Of a DNA stretch of 41,946 nt, positions 8,490 to 16,659 are shown piece after piece. The notes under the pieces were generated by a model. The model was not told where the DNA came from. It searched no databases and was given only the letters and a program-made list of their open reading frames with translations. Position 1 is the stretch's first letter. Each line of letters starts with the position of its first letter. Position numbers and translations under genes: made by a program. This stretch comes from Acidobacteriota bacterium (GTDB taxonomy: Bacteria > Acidobacteriota > Terriglobia > Acidiferrales > UBA7541), in assembly GCA_013287135.1 (NCBI GenBank), contig JABDEK010000032.1:1-41946 (forward strand). The letters run 5' to 3'.

Positions 8490-8942
8490 ATGTTTCCTGA
8501 CGGCGTGCTATGCTTTTCTGTGCTCCCAGTTCCGCCAGAAACCGGATATATCTTCTATGATGGCCACTGCGGTCTGTGCCATCGCACCGTAAAATTCGTT
8601 CTGAAACATGACCGCTCAGGAACTGCCTTCCGGTTCGCGCCGCTGCAAGGTGAAACGATAAAATCTCTTGTCGCACCCGAGCTGCGCGCCACACTGCCGG
8701 ACTCCTTCGTCGTCCTCACGCGCGATGGAGGGCTGCTCACGCGCTCGAATGCCTCGCTCCACGTCATGCAACGGCTCGGCGGAGCTTGGCCACTTTTGGC
8801 CAATATCTTGGGCCTGATCCCTCGCGCTTTGCGCGACGTTGTTTACGATTTTGTCGCGCGGATCCGCTACCGCGTGTTCGGCCGCCAAGATAACCTTTGC
8901 CCTGTCGTCCCGCCAAATCTGCGGCAACGCTTTGATCCCTAA
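8490..8942 (+). CDS. DCC family thiol-disulfide oxidoreductase-like protein (DUF393)
   Basis: A 150-residue thioredoxin-like protein. The family signature is present early: Y-I-F-Y-D-G-H-C-G-L-C with the C-x-x-C pair, then R-F-A-P-L-Q-G near residue 50 and a hydrophobic C-terminal half ending in R-Y-R-V-F-G-R. DCC proteins are predicted disulfide oxidoreductases; direct evidence for substrates is scarce. The frame is open from 8295, but that extension overlaps the divergent DUF6629 gene and is low-complexity, so the ATG at 8490, about 20 residues before the signature, is chosen. No clear ribosome site is seen. Confidence 0.88.
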   Translation: MFPDGVLCFSVLPVPPETGYIFYDGHCGLCHRTVKFVLKHDRSGTAFRFAPLQGETIKSLVAPELRATLPDSFVVLTRDGGLLTRSNASLHVMQRLGGAWPLLANILGLIPRALRDVVYDFVARIRYRVFGRQDNLCPVVPPNLRQRFDP

Positions 8943-9030
8943 GATTCGCATTGATAAATGCACCAGCCGCAATCCTCGTCTGAGGCGCTGACAGGGTGGA
9001 AGGCGATTCCTAGCTAGGGTTTAGGAGCAA

Positions 9031-9044
9031 TCTCGAGCTCGAGA
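9031..9044. promoter_or_regulatory. Perfect 14-base palindrome upstream of a STAS gene
   Basis: TCTCGAGCTCGAGA is fully self-complementary and lies 58 bases before the ATG at 9102, a usual place for an operator. No regulator is known for it. Confidence 0.35.
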
Positions 9045-9101
9045 CAGTTTGTAACACAACGTTAACAATCCCCGCCAAGTGTTTCGCTAAGATGCCATGC
9101 C

Positions 9102-9446
9102 ATGCCAAATGAAAATCTGCAAATTGTGGTGTCGCCCGGCAACCGCGAAGGCCAGAAAATTGTCCGCCTGAAGGGTTCCCTGAATATCCAGACTATCTTC
9201 GGATTTCAGTCTGCTGTGCGCGCGGAAAATTCCCCAGTGGTCATTCTCGATTTCAGCGGTGTCCCCTTCATTGATTCCGCCGGGCTAGGCGCTTTGGTTG
9301 GCGCCTATGTCGCTGCGCAGAAAAAACCTCAACGAATGGCTGTGGTGGGGATGAACACGCAAGTAAAGACCCTGATCGAAATGACCAAGGTATCTCAACT
9401 TATCAAATCCTACGACACGTTGGGCGAAGCGGAAGAATTGCTTTAG
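9102..9446 (+). CDS. STAS domain protein, anti-sigma-factor-antagonist-like
   Basis: A 114-residue single-domain STAS protein of the SpoIIAA/RsbV type. The phosphorylatable serine is S59 in F-I-D-S-A-G-L-G, preceded by the strand V-V-I-L-D-F-S-G. Such proteins bind a partner anti-sigma kinase when unphosphorylated and release it when phosphorylated, switching a sigma factor or other output. No kinase (RsbW-like) or PP2C phosphatase lies in the window, so its partner is elsewhere. ATG at 9102; a further ATG lies a few bases upstream in another frame. A second, similar STAS protein lies at 26311. Confidence 0.92.
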   Translation: MPNENLQIVVSPGNREGQKIVRLKGSLNIQTIFGFQSAVRAENSPVVILDFSGVPFIDSAGLGALVGAYVAAQKKPQRMAVVGMNTQVKTLIEMTKVSQLIKSYDTLGEAEELL

Positions 9447-9487
9447 GAGCCACCAGGAACGTAACCCGGGTGCTCAGTTTTAGCTTT
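9447..9487 (+). terminator. Possible terminator after the STAS gene
   Basis: GAGC (9447-9450) and GCTC (9472-9475) pair, with three more pairs inside after one bulged base, followed by AGTTTTAGCTTTT. The stem is short, so termination is only plausible. The convergent antiporter gene ends at 9496. Confidence 0.35.
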
Positions 9488-9495
9488 TCCAAGAA

Positions 9496-10686
9496 CTACG
9501 CAGTCGCTAACTTTTCCGCTGGTAACTTTGGATCCACCCATTTCATAACCCCGCGCATTATAAACACATTCAAAAATATTGAAATCAACGACGCGGCCAG
9601 AGTCGCCGTAAACACTTCGTCGCCCACCAATCCTGACTTCCTGGCCACTTCCACCAAAATAAACGACAACTCGCCGATCTGCGTCAGTCCGGCCGCCACT
9701 GCTATGGAGGTCCAAATGGAGTAACGAAACAGCCGCATCACGCCCGTCCAAATAATGAATTTCCCAAACACGATCAGAAAAAGCATCACGCCTAACAATT
9801 GCAAATTGTGAACGATTATCTGCGGCACCACCAGCGTTCCCAGCGAGACAAAAAACAACGCCACGAACGCGTCTCGCAGTGGGATTAAAACCGTATGCGC
9901 TTCATGCAAATCTTTCGCTCCGCTGATGGAAAGTCCAGCCAGGAACGCTCCCAGCGCAACTGAAAATCCCAGAGCCTGCGCGATTCCGGCGGAAACCAGG
10001 CAAATCGCAATGGCGAACAGCAGGAAAAGTTCTTGATCTTTCGTGCGCGCCGCCGCGCGAAGAATTCTGGGCACCACCGTCAGAGCTAAAAATATCAACG
10101 GAATCAGCAGCAGGACAGCTTTCCCCAGCGTCCAGGCCGCCCGCGCGAAACGCCCTTCACCGGGCCCGCTGAAAATAGGAATGATCACGGTCATGAAGAC
10201 CACGGCCACGTCTTCCACCAGCGTGATTCCAATCATCACTCGCCCGTGCGTTTTTCCCATGGCGTGATGGTCGGCCAGCATTCGCGCCAGCACCATGGTG
10301 CTGGCCACCGATATCGTGGCGCCCACCACAAAACCTTGCATCATGTTCCATCCCATCAGCTTCGCAGTTCCTAAAGCCAAGCCGATGGAAAGCAAAATGC
10401 CCAGCGTTCCGCCTCCCAACGCAATCCATTTCACGCGCATCAAGTCCGGAATTGAAAATTCCACACCAATGGAAAACATCAGCAGCACTACGCCAACTTC
10501 CGCGAATACTTCGAAGGTGTGCAGGTCGGAAAGATGCGGCCCGGGCGTGAAAGGGCTAATGACAACCCCGCCCACCACGAATCCAAGGATCAAAGGCAGT
10601 TTCAGCCGCCAGGCGATCACGCCCCCAGCCACGGCGGCCAGAAATATGTAGGTCAAATCGCGAAAAAGAATTGGGTTCGCTTCCAC
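9496..10686 (-). CDS. Kef/Nha-type cation:proton antiporter (CPA2 family)
   Basis: A 396-residue polytopic inner-membrane protein with about 12-13 hydrophobic segments covering its whole length. Typical CPA2 features are G-F-V-V-G-G-V near residue 35, F-S-I-G-V-E-F-S near 75, and L-G-A-F-L-A-G-L-S-I-S in the middle, with charged membrane residues. It probably exchanges K+ or Na+ for H+. It lacks the C-terminal TrkA-N/RCK domain of full-length KefB/C, so nucleotide or glutathione gating is not expected. The start is GTG at 10686. It is convergent with the STAS gene and divergent from the penicillin-binding protein gene. Confidence 0.92.
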   Translation of the reverse strand: MEANPILFRDLTYIFLAAVAGGVIAWRLKLPLILGFVVGGVVISPFTPGPHLSDLHTFEVFAEVGVVLLMFSIGVEFSIPDLMRVKWIALGGGTLGILLSIGLALGTAKLMGWNMMQGFVVGATISVASTMVLARMLADHHAMGKTHGRVMIGITLVEDVAVVFMTVIIPIFSGPGEGRFARAAWTLGKAVLLLIPLIFLALTVVPRILRAAARTKDQELFLLFAIAICLVSAGIAQALGFSVALGAFLAGLSISGAKDLHEAHTVLIPLRDAFVALFFVSLGTLVVPQIIVHNLQLLGVMLFLIVFGKFIIWTGVMRLFRYSIWTSIAVAAGLTQIGELSFILVEVARKSGLVGDEVFTATLAASLISIFLNVFIMRGVMKWVDPKLPAEKLATA

Positions 10687-10838
10687 GCCGCAATACTACC
10701 CTAGGATTCCTGCGCGCATTCACTGAATAGCAGACCTTTCCAAATATTTCTGAACGCTGCCCGCCCGCATCAAATTGAGAACATTCCGCCAACTCCGCCC
10801 GCCGCAGCCTCCGCGCGGATGCGATAGAATGGTGAAAC

Positions 10839-13241
10839 ATGGAAAGGTTCTACCGCGCAACCATGAAGATCACCGGCGATACGCTGTTCGGCCGCCTCGC
10901 CTTCACATTCCTTTTGCTGTGCTCTATTGGCTTGGGCGCCGCGATCGGATTGCTTTTTGTTTACACTAGCGACTTGCCTGAAATTCACGCCCTGGAAGAT
11001 TACCGTCCCAACGTCGTTACCGAACTCTATGCCGACGACGGCCAATCCATCGGCACCTTTGCTTTACAGCGCCGCATACTGCTCACTTATTCACAAATTC
11101 CCAAGCTTCTGAAAGACGCCATCCTCACCACGGAAGATCAGCACTTTGACGAGCACTGGGGCGTGGATATTCCGCGCGTCGTCGAAGCCGCCTATCGTGA
11201 CGTGTCCAGCCATCGCATGGCCGAAGGCGCCAGCACGCTGACCATGCAACTCGGCGGCGGCCTCTTCCTCAATCGCTCTGACCGCAGTTTGCGTCGAAAA
11301 ATTCAGGAAACAATTCTCGCCATTCAAATCGAGCGCCACTACACCAAAGATCAAATTTTTACCATGTACTGCAATCAGATTTATCTCGGTGCCGGAAATT
11401 ACGGCTTCGAAGCCGCCTCCGAATACTATTTCAATCGCCCGGTTGGACAACTAACCCTTACCGAAGCCGCCACGCTCGCTGCCATCATCCGCGGCCCAAT
11501 CTATTCTCCGGTTAACCATCCCGAACGCGCTCTCGCGCGACGCAATCTAGTCCTTTCTCTTATGGCGCACGACCGCAAAATCACCGCCGCGCAAGCCGCA
11601 GCTGCGTCGAAAGAGCCTCTGGGCCTGCACATTTTCACTGGACGAACCGATCTCGCTCCTTACTTCGTCGAAGACGTTCGCGAATATCTCGAGCACACGT
11701 ACGGCACCGCTGCCGTCCACGAACAAGGCTTGCGCGTTTACACTTCGCTAAACGCCGCCATGCAGAAAGCCGCCGATCAAGCCGTGCGCGACGGCCTGCA
11801 TTCCTACGATCGACGCCATGGCTGGCGCGGCAACTTGCCGAATATTTTGCAGAATAAACTTGGCTCGCTCGACAAATATCAAAATGAAGATTGGCGCGGC
11901 TCGCTGCAAAAGGGCGACTACGTTACCGGCCTAGTCACCAACATCCAACCCACTTTCGCCTCCATAAAACTCGGCCAATATCACGCTATGCTCACGCCCG
12001 CCGATTTTTCCTGGACCGGACGCAAATCCCCCGCCCAGCTACTCCAGCTCGGCGATCTCGTTTGCGTTTCCATTAAAGAGGTTTCCGGCGCCACCGTGCG
12101 CGTTCAACTCGAACAGCAACCCGCGGCCCAAGGTGCTTTGCTCGCCATCGACAATCCCACCGGTGAAATCAAAGCTATGGTGGGCGGGTACAGTTTTGAC
12201 GAATCGAAATTTAATCGCGCCACGCAAGCTCTGCGGCAGACCGGCAGCTCGTTCAAAGTTTACGTGTACGCCGACGCGCTCGAGCAAGGCATCACGCCCT
12301 TCGACACCGTCGTCGACGAGCCCGTCACCTTTCGCAGCGGCGGCCAAAATTATTCGCCTCACAATTACGACAACAAATTCGAAGGCCGCATCACCTATCG
12401 CCGCGCCCTCGCCGATTCACGCAACGTTCCCGCCGTGCGCCTTCTTGACCACGTCGGCGTGCAGAGCGTAATCGCGCTGGCGCGCAAATTCGGAATCACC
12501 AGTCCGCTGCCGCCCTATCTCCCGCTCGCGCTCGGCGCTTCCGATCTCACTTTGATGGAACACACTTCCGCCTTCACGGTTTTTCCTGACGACGGAATCC
12601 ACATTGAGCCGCATTACATTCGCCGCGTCACTTCTTACGACGGCGCTGTCCTGGAAGAGCCGCGCCCCAAAGTTACCGACGTGGTCCCGCCCGCAGTGGC
12701 CCGCACCATGGTCGCCATGCTCGAAGAAGTCGTGCAGTTCGGCACCGGCGTGCGCGCCAAAGAATTGGGCCGCCCCTCCGCCGGAAAAACCGGCACCACA
12801 AACGATTTCACGGACGCCTGGTACATCGGCTTCACTCCACAACTTACCGCCGGCGTCTGGGTCGGCAATGATGACAAGCGCATCTCGCTCGGCAAAAAAG
12901 AAACAGGCGCACGCGCCGCGCTTCCCATCTGGCTGGAATTCATGCAACAAGCCGTGCAAGGATCGCCCGCAGAAGAATTTCCAAATGTCGTTTCGCTCGA
13001 AAAGCTCGCCACCGGCAAACAAGTTCAAGTTGACGTCGCCGACACTGCCCCCCCCGCCGACGCGGCCGAGCAAGGCCTGACCGAAACCCACGGCGCCACT
13101 CCGACTCCCAAGCCGTCCAAACCCACTCAACCCATCACGCAAACATCTCCGCCCGCGCCGCAGCCAAAGCCTTCCTCACTTTACCCTGACGCAGGAAAGG
13201 CACCCACCCACGCCAGCGCCCAACCCGCCCCACCGCGCTAA
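10839..13241 (+). CDS. Class A penicillin-binding protein (PBP1A-like)
   Basis: An 800-residue bifunctional peptidoglycan synthase. After one transmembrane segment (about 19-42) a GT51 glycosyltransferase domain follows, with catalytic E99 in T-T-E-D-Q-H-F, then G-A-S-T-L-T-M-Q-L and R-R-K-I-Q-E. The transpeptidase domain has all three motifs: S470-x-x-K473 in G-S-S-F-K, S527-R-N, and K650-T-G-T. The last 80 residues are Pro/Thr/Ala-rich and probably disordered. It polymerises lipid II glycan and cross-links stem peptides at the outer face of the inner membrane. The start could equally be the ATG at 10863; neither has a strong ribosome site. No gene partner lies nearby. Confidence 0.96.
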   Translation: MERFYRATMKITGDTLFGRLAFTFLLLCSIGLGAAIGLLFVYTSDLPEIHALEDYRPNVVTELYADDGQSIGTFALQRRILLTYSQIPKLLKDAILTTEDQHFDEHWGVDIPRVVEAAYRDVSSHRMAEGASTLTMQLGGGLFLNRSDRSLRRKIQETILAIQIERHYTKDQIFTMYCNQIYLGAGNYGFEAASEYYFNRPVGQLTLTEAATLAAIIRGPIYSPVNHPERALARRNLVLSLMAHDRKITAAQAAAASKEPLGLHIFTGRTDLAPYFVEDVREYLEHTYGTAAVHEQGLRVYTSLNAAMQKAADQAVRDGLHSYDRRHGWRGNLPNILQNKLGSLDKYQNEDWRGSLQKGDYVTGLVTNIQPTFASIKLGQYHAMLTPADFSWTGRKSPAQLLQLGDLVCVSIKEVSGATVRVQLEQQPAAQGALLAIDNPTGEIKAMVGGYSFDESKFNRATQALRQTGSSFKVYVYADALEQGITPFDTVVDEPVTFRSGGQNYSPHNYDNKFEGRITYRRALADSRNVPAVRLLDHVGVQSVIALARKFGITSPLPPYLPLALGASDLTLMEHTSAFTVFPDDGIHIEPHYIRRVTSYDGAVLEEPRPKVTDVVPPAVARTMVAMLEEVVQFGTGVRAKELGRPSAGKTGTTNDFTDAWYIGFTPQLTAGVWVGNDDKRISLGKKETGARAALPIWLEFMQQAVQGSPAEEFPNVVSLEKLATGKQVQVDVADTAPPADAAEQGLTETHGATPTPKPSKPTQPITQTSPPAPQPKPSSLYPDAGKAPTHASAQPAPPR

Positions 13242-13354
13242 GCCTGACTTGCATCTTTTTCGCCGTACTTCGCAACTAAGTAGTCAATTACTGTGCGTCC
13301 GCGGAATTATTGAAGGACAGCCCCCGATAGCATCCAGAAGGAAGGAGCGGCTCA

Positions 13355-14518
13355 ATGAGGCTAACCAACTCCGCCATCCTCCTCGCGTCGCTTTTAGCAA
13401 TCGCTATGCAGGGCTGCGGACTTTTTTCGTCCTCGCCGTCTTCGGGACCTGCTCCCGCCCTGTCCGTCGTTCAAGCCACCGATCTCGGACCGATCCCCAC
13501 CAATCCAGACATTCTTGGACGAGATGGCGGCTACAGCGCTCTATTTCAAGGCTATTCCGTGTGGCTGTACGATGACACATTTCTCGCCAAGCCAAATTAC
13601 GAGGACCGCACGCTGCTCAGTGACACCTGGTCATTTACCACTGACCTCAACGCGCAAGATGGCATCCCCGGTTTCCGGGAACGGCTGGATTCCGTCGGCG
13701 CGCCCACCATGATTTTGCCCGAGACTCCCGCTGAGCAAGCGTTCAACCAGGCCCACAACGGCACTAATTGCCAAACGCCGCCTTGCGGAACTCGCTGGGC
13801 ACTCTGGCCCTCCGCCATCGTCGTCAACCCTGTCGACAACACCGCTTTGATCTTTTATATGGTAGTGAGCGCGATGCCTGGAAATTTTAATTTCCAAGGC
13901 ATCGGAACGTCCGTCGCCACTTGGCAGGACATCCAGCAGCAGCCTCAGCGCCCCACCCTAAATCCGCCAATCGTGCCCGACCATCCGGACTTGCTCTTCA
14001 CTCAGAACGAGCCGGGCTTCGGCTCCGCTGCATTTATCAGCAACGGAATGCTGTATGTGTATGGTTGCGACTACACCTCCGGCTGCAAGCTGGGCAGAGT
14101 CTCGCCAGCCAACGCGCAAGTTCGCAGCGCGTGGAGCTTCTACGCGGGCGCCGGCAATTGGTCCGCGCAGATTGGCGACGCCGTCACCGTCTTTAATAAC
14201 GCCAACATTTTGAGCATTTCCTGGAACGCGTTCCTGCAGTGCTATGTCGCGCTTTACAGTCCGCCCTTTTCCCAAAATGTCGTGATGCGCACATCCGCGA
14301 ATCCCGAAGGCCCGTGGTCCCGCGAGACCTTAGCTTTCGTCGCCATGCAGCCCACGCCCGGCAACGGCAACGTTTACGACGCGCTGGCCCACGCCGAATA
14401 CGACGCTAACAACGGCCAAACCATTTACGTCTCTTACTCGCGCGCCACCCCCGCACCTTTCTCGAGCGAAGTCCGCCTGGTCGCCGTCCAACTCCAATCC
14501 GCAAGCTCAGAGCCTTAA
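13355..14518 (+). CDS. Secreted lipoprotein, DUF4185/beta-propeller-like
   Basis: A 387-residue protein with a lipoprotein signal peptide: a hydrophobic run ends in A-M-Q-G-C, so C21 should be lipidated. AGGAAGGAG before the ATG supports the start. The mature part has repeated short motifs with W, D and G (for example G-Y-S-V-W-L-Y-D-D-T, D-T-W-S-F-T-T-D), and resembles five-bladed-propeller proteins of the DUF4185 or GH43/62-like superfamilies. Sugar binding or hydrolysis is possible but no catalytic residues can be assigned. Paired cysteines (C-Q-T-P-P-C and C-D-Y-T-S-G-C) suggest disulfides. It follows the penicillin-binding protein gene after 113 bases. Confidence 0.85.
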   Translation: MRLTNSAILLASLLAIAMQGCGLFSSSPSSGPAPALSVVQATDLGPIPTNPDILGRDGGYSALFQGYSVWLYDDTFLAKPNYEDRTLLSDTWSFTTDLNAQDGIPGFRERLDSVGAPTMILPETPAEQAFNQAHNGTNCQTPPCGTRWALWPSAIVVNPVDNTALIFYMVVSAMPGNFNFQGIGTSVATWQDIQQQPQRPTLNPPIVPDHPDLLFTQNEPGFGSAAFISNGMLYVYGCDYTSGCKLGRVSPANAQVRSAWSFYAGAGNWSAQIGDAVTVFNNANILSISWNAFLQCYVALYSPPFSQNVVMRTSANPEGPWSRETLAFVAMQPTPGNGNVYDALAHAEYDANNGQTIYVSYSRATPAPFSSEVRLVAVQLQSASSEP

Positions 14519-14683
14519 GAATGCCGGTGGGTTTTCGCTCGCTCTTGTTTCCTGAGGGCGTCTTCGCTTTGATTTTTCGCTTTTTGTTTACGTCTTCATC
14601 CCGAGCAAGGCGCTCTTTGCCAACGATGGATAGGCTGTTAGGATTTAGCTGGTCACTTCGAGGAGGATTCGTATGCTGTCTTG

Positions 14684-16630
14684 CTACCTCGCAGTTGGGT
14701 GGTTGTCGCCGGGCGACTTGGGTTGCGCTGGTGGAGGCGATGCTAGGGGCCTGGTGATGTCATCTAGAGATGCGGGGGTTCCTTCGATGCGCTGGAGGAC
14801 GGGATAACGTTCGCCATCGTGGTAATCGATGTCGGCGATGGAAACAAAATTATCTAACTGGACGATCAGGCGGATCGGCTCGGACTTGCCTTTCGCCTCG
14901 CGAATCGCGGCTCGTAGGACATCGGGGGAAAAGACCTGCCCGTTGACCGCGATGATCTTCGATCCCGGAACGATTTTTGCGTTATCAGCGGGTCCATTCC
15001 AGCGAACATCTTTAATAGTATTTTCCGCGCCGACCCGGAGCCCAATAGAGTACCAAGCGTTGACCACCGTAGCGTCCGGGCCGGCATTGGCGGTAATAAC
15101 AAGCTCAGAAGCATTTGGTTTGTCCGTGTACACTAATTTGTAGCCGCCGCGCTCGATGCCGGCAAGATCGGCATGGGGATTAATTTTATCCACGCGGTCG
15201 TGGAGAAAAGTCCCCCAGTCGTACGGCGCCACCTCGTTCAGATCGCGAACGAGTTCGTCAAAAGTATAAGGAACGATAAGCGGCCCGGTGTTTCCGCCTT
15301 TGCCCAGAAAAATTCTTTGGAAGTCATCGAGCGATTTCTGATTGTTCGTCATCTTGCGAATCTGGGTATCCGCGTCAAGCCAGACCAGCTAGCCTTCGTC
15401 GTAATAGTCTTGTCCACGCTTCCAACTGGACCAGGCCGGATTTCCATCCCGGAGAATACTGGCTGCAACCGCCGTATCTTCGGTCGAGCGCCATTCACGG
15501 CCGGGCGTGTAGTCAAGATTCGCAGCGGATGATGCCAAAACGTCGCGGTACTCCGTCTGAGACCTGAGTCCGGAGCGCGCGGCAAGCACGTTGCCCAGGT
15601 ATTGCGTCATGCCTTCATAAACCCACAGCAGCGCGCCTTGCTGCGCCGTGGCGAAATCAGTCTGGTACAACCCAATCGGCCGGCGATACTTGCCATTCCA
15701 TGAGTGCGTAAATTCATGCGCGAGTAGATCGGCGTCACCCAACTGGTGGTCTTCATCCGAGAAAGCTTTCTCGCCGATGCCGTTTTCCGAGGACTGGCCA
15801 TGCTCGAGGCCCACACCGCCCGCGGTGTCGGATAGACTCAACAGGAAATGGTATTGGTTGTAATGGTGCGAACGATACAACGCATCCGCTTCACGTACGA
15901 GATTCGTAATCTCAGCCAACGCCTCTGGACGAAGGTTGGAATCCTCGGCAATGTCGGACGCCACGTCCATGTAGTGCTTGGGAGAAATTTCCGGAGCCAA
16001 AGCAAATTCTTGAAAGTATTGGCCCGTGAGGATTGGAGAATCTTCCAGTTGCTCAACGTTGGTGACGGCAAAGTGCGTGGCGCCGCCCCAAGCCGGAACA
16101 GGATTTGCGCCGCGGCCGATGGGAGTAAGCGCTGTGCCGATGCCCCAACCCGCCGGGACAATCACGGAAGGCTGTATTGGAATGTCGCGCACAGGCACAT
16201 TAGCCGGGTAGAGCATTAGCTTGTCCCATTCCAGATATGCCAACTTCGGCGAAACATTCGTGAGAACGATGGCATCGAGATGGGCATGCAGAGTGCTCAC
16301 CCCCGCTGGGATCGTCAGGTGAAACTCGTAGAGATCCACATCGTCGCGGCGCCACGGGAGCGTCTGGCCCTTGGCGGTGAACACCACGCCCGTAATGCCA
16401 TCCACGGGTCCGGTAGGCCGATGATCGCCGGGAATCCATTTGGGAGTGATAACAGTGAGCGGCCCCTCGGTCACTGGCAAATCCACTTCGGCGTGAAAGA
16501 GCTTGCGTGGTGCGTCGGAAAGGTCGGCGGTGATCTGAATCGGTGGTTTCTGACTCTGTCCCGAGGCGGACGCGGTGAACAAGACGGTGAGAATTGTTAT
16601 AGCGAAAAATGCTAGGAGATTCCGTCGCAT
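14684..16630 (-). pseudogene. M61 family glycyl aminopeptidase, interrupted by one in-frame amber codon
   Basis: A 649-codon frame encodes a secreted M61 peptidase: signal peptide, N-terminal beta domain, the zinc motif H-E-F-T-H followed by S-W-N, a downstream glutamate in V-Y-E-G-M-T-Q-Y, and a C-terminal PDZ domain (about 14800-15050). The frame is broken only by TAG at 15389-15391 (codon 414), in Y-Y-D-E-G-[stop]-L-V-W-L-D-A-D-T; both halves are in the same frame and otherwise intact. Relatives usually have glutamate at or near that spot, one base change away. GGAG nine bases before the ATG at 16630 supports the start. The open frame upstream to 16897 is read through the neighbour's coding region and is not used. 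Confidence 0.85.
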
Positions 16631-16659
16631 GGTGGCTGGCTCCGAGATTTTAGTGAGCA

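Noticed and set aside
12417..13142. Minus-strand open frame of 241 codons opposite the penicillin-binding protein gene
   Set aside because: Gly/Phe-rich translation without motifs; the opposite strand carries the conserved SRN and KTGT motifs of the transpeptidase.
14521..14757. Plus-strand open frame directly after the lipoprotein gene
   Set aside because: It runs into the M61 gene on the other strand, has no ribosome site and no recognisable features.
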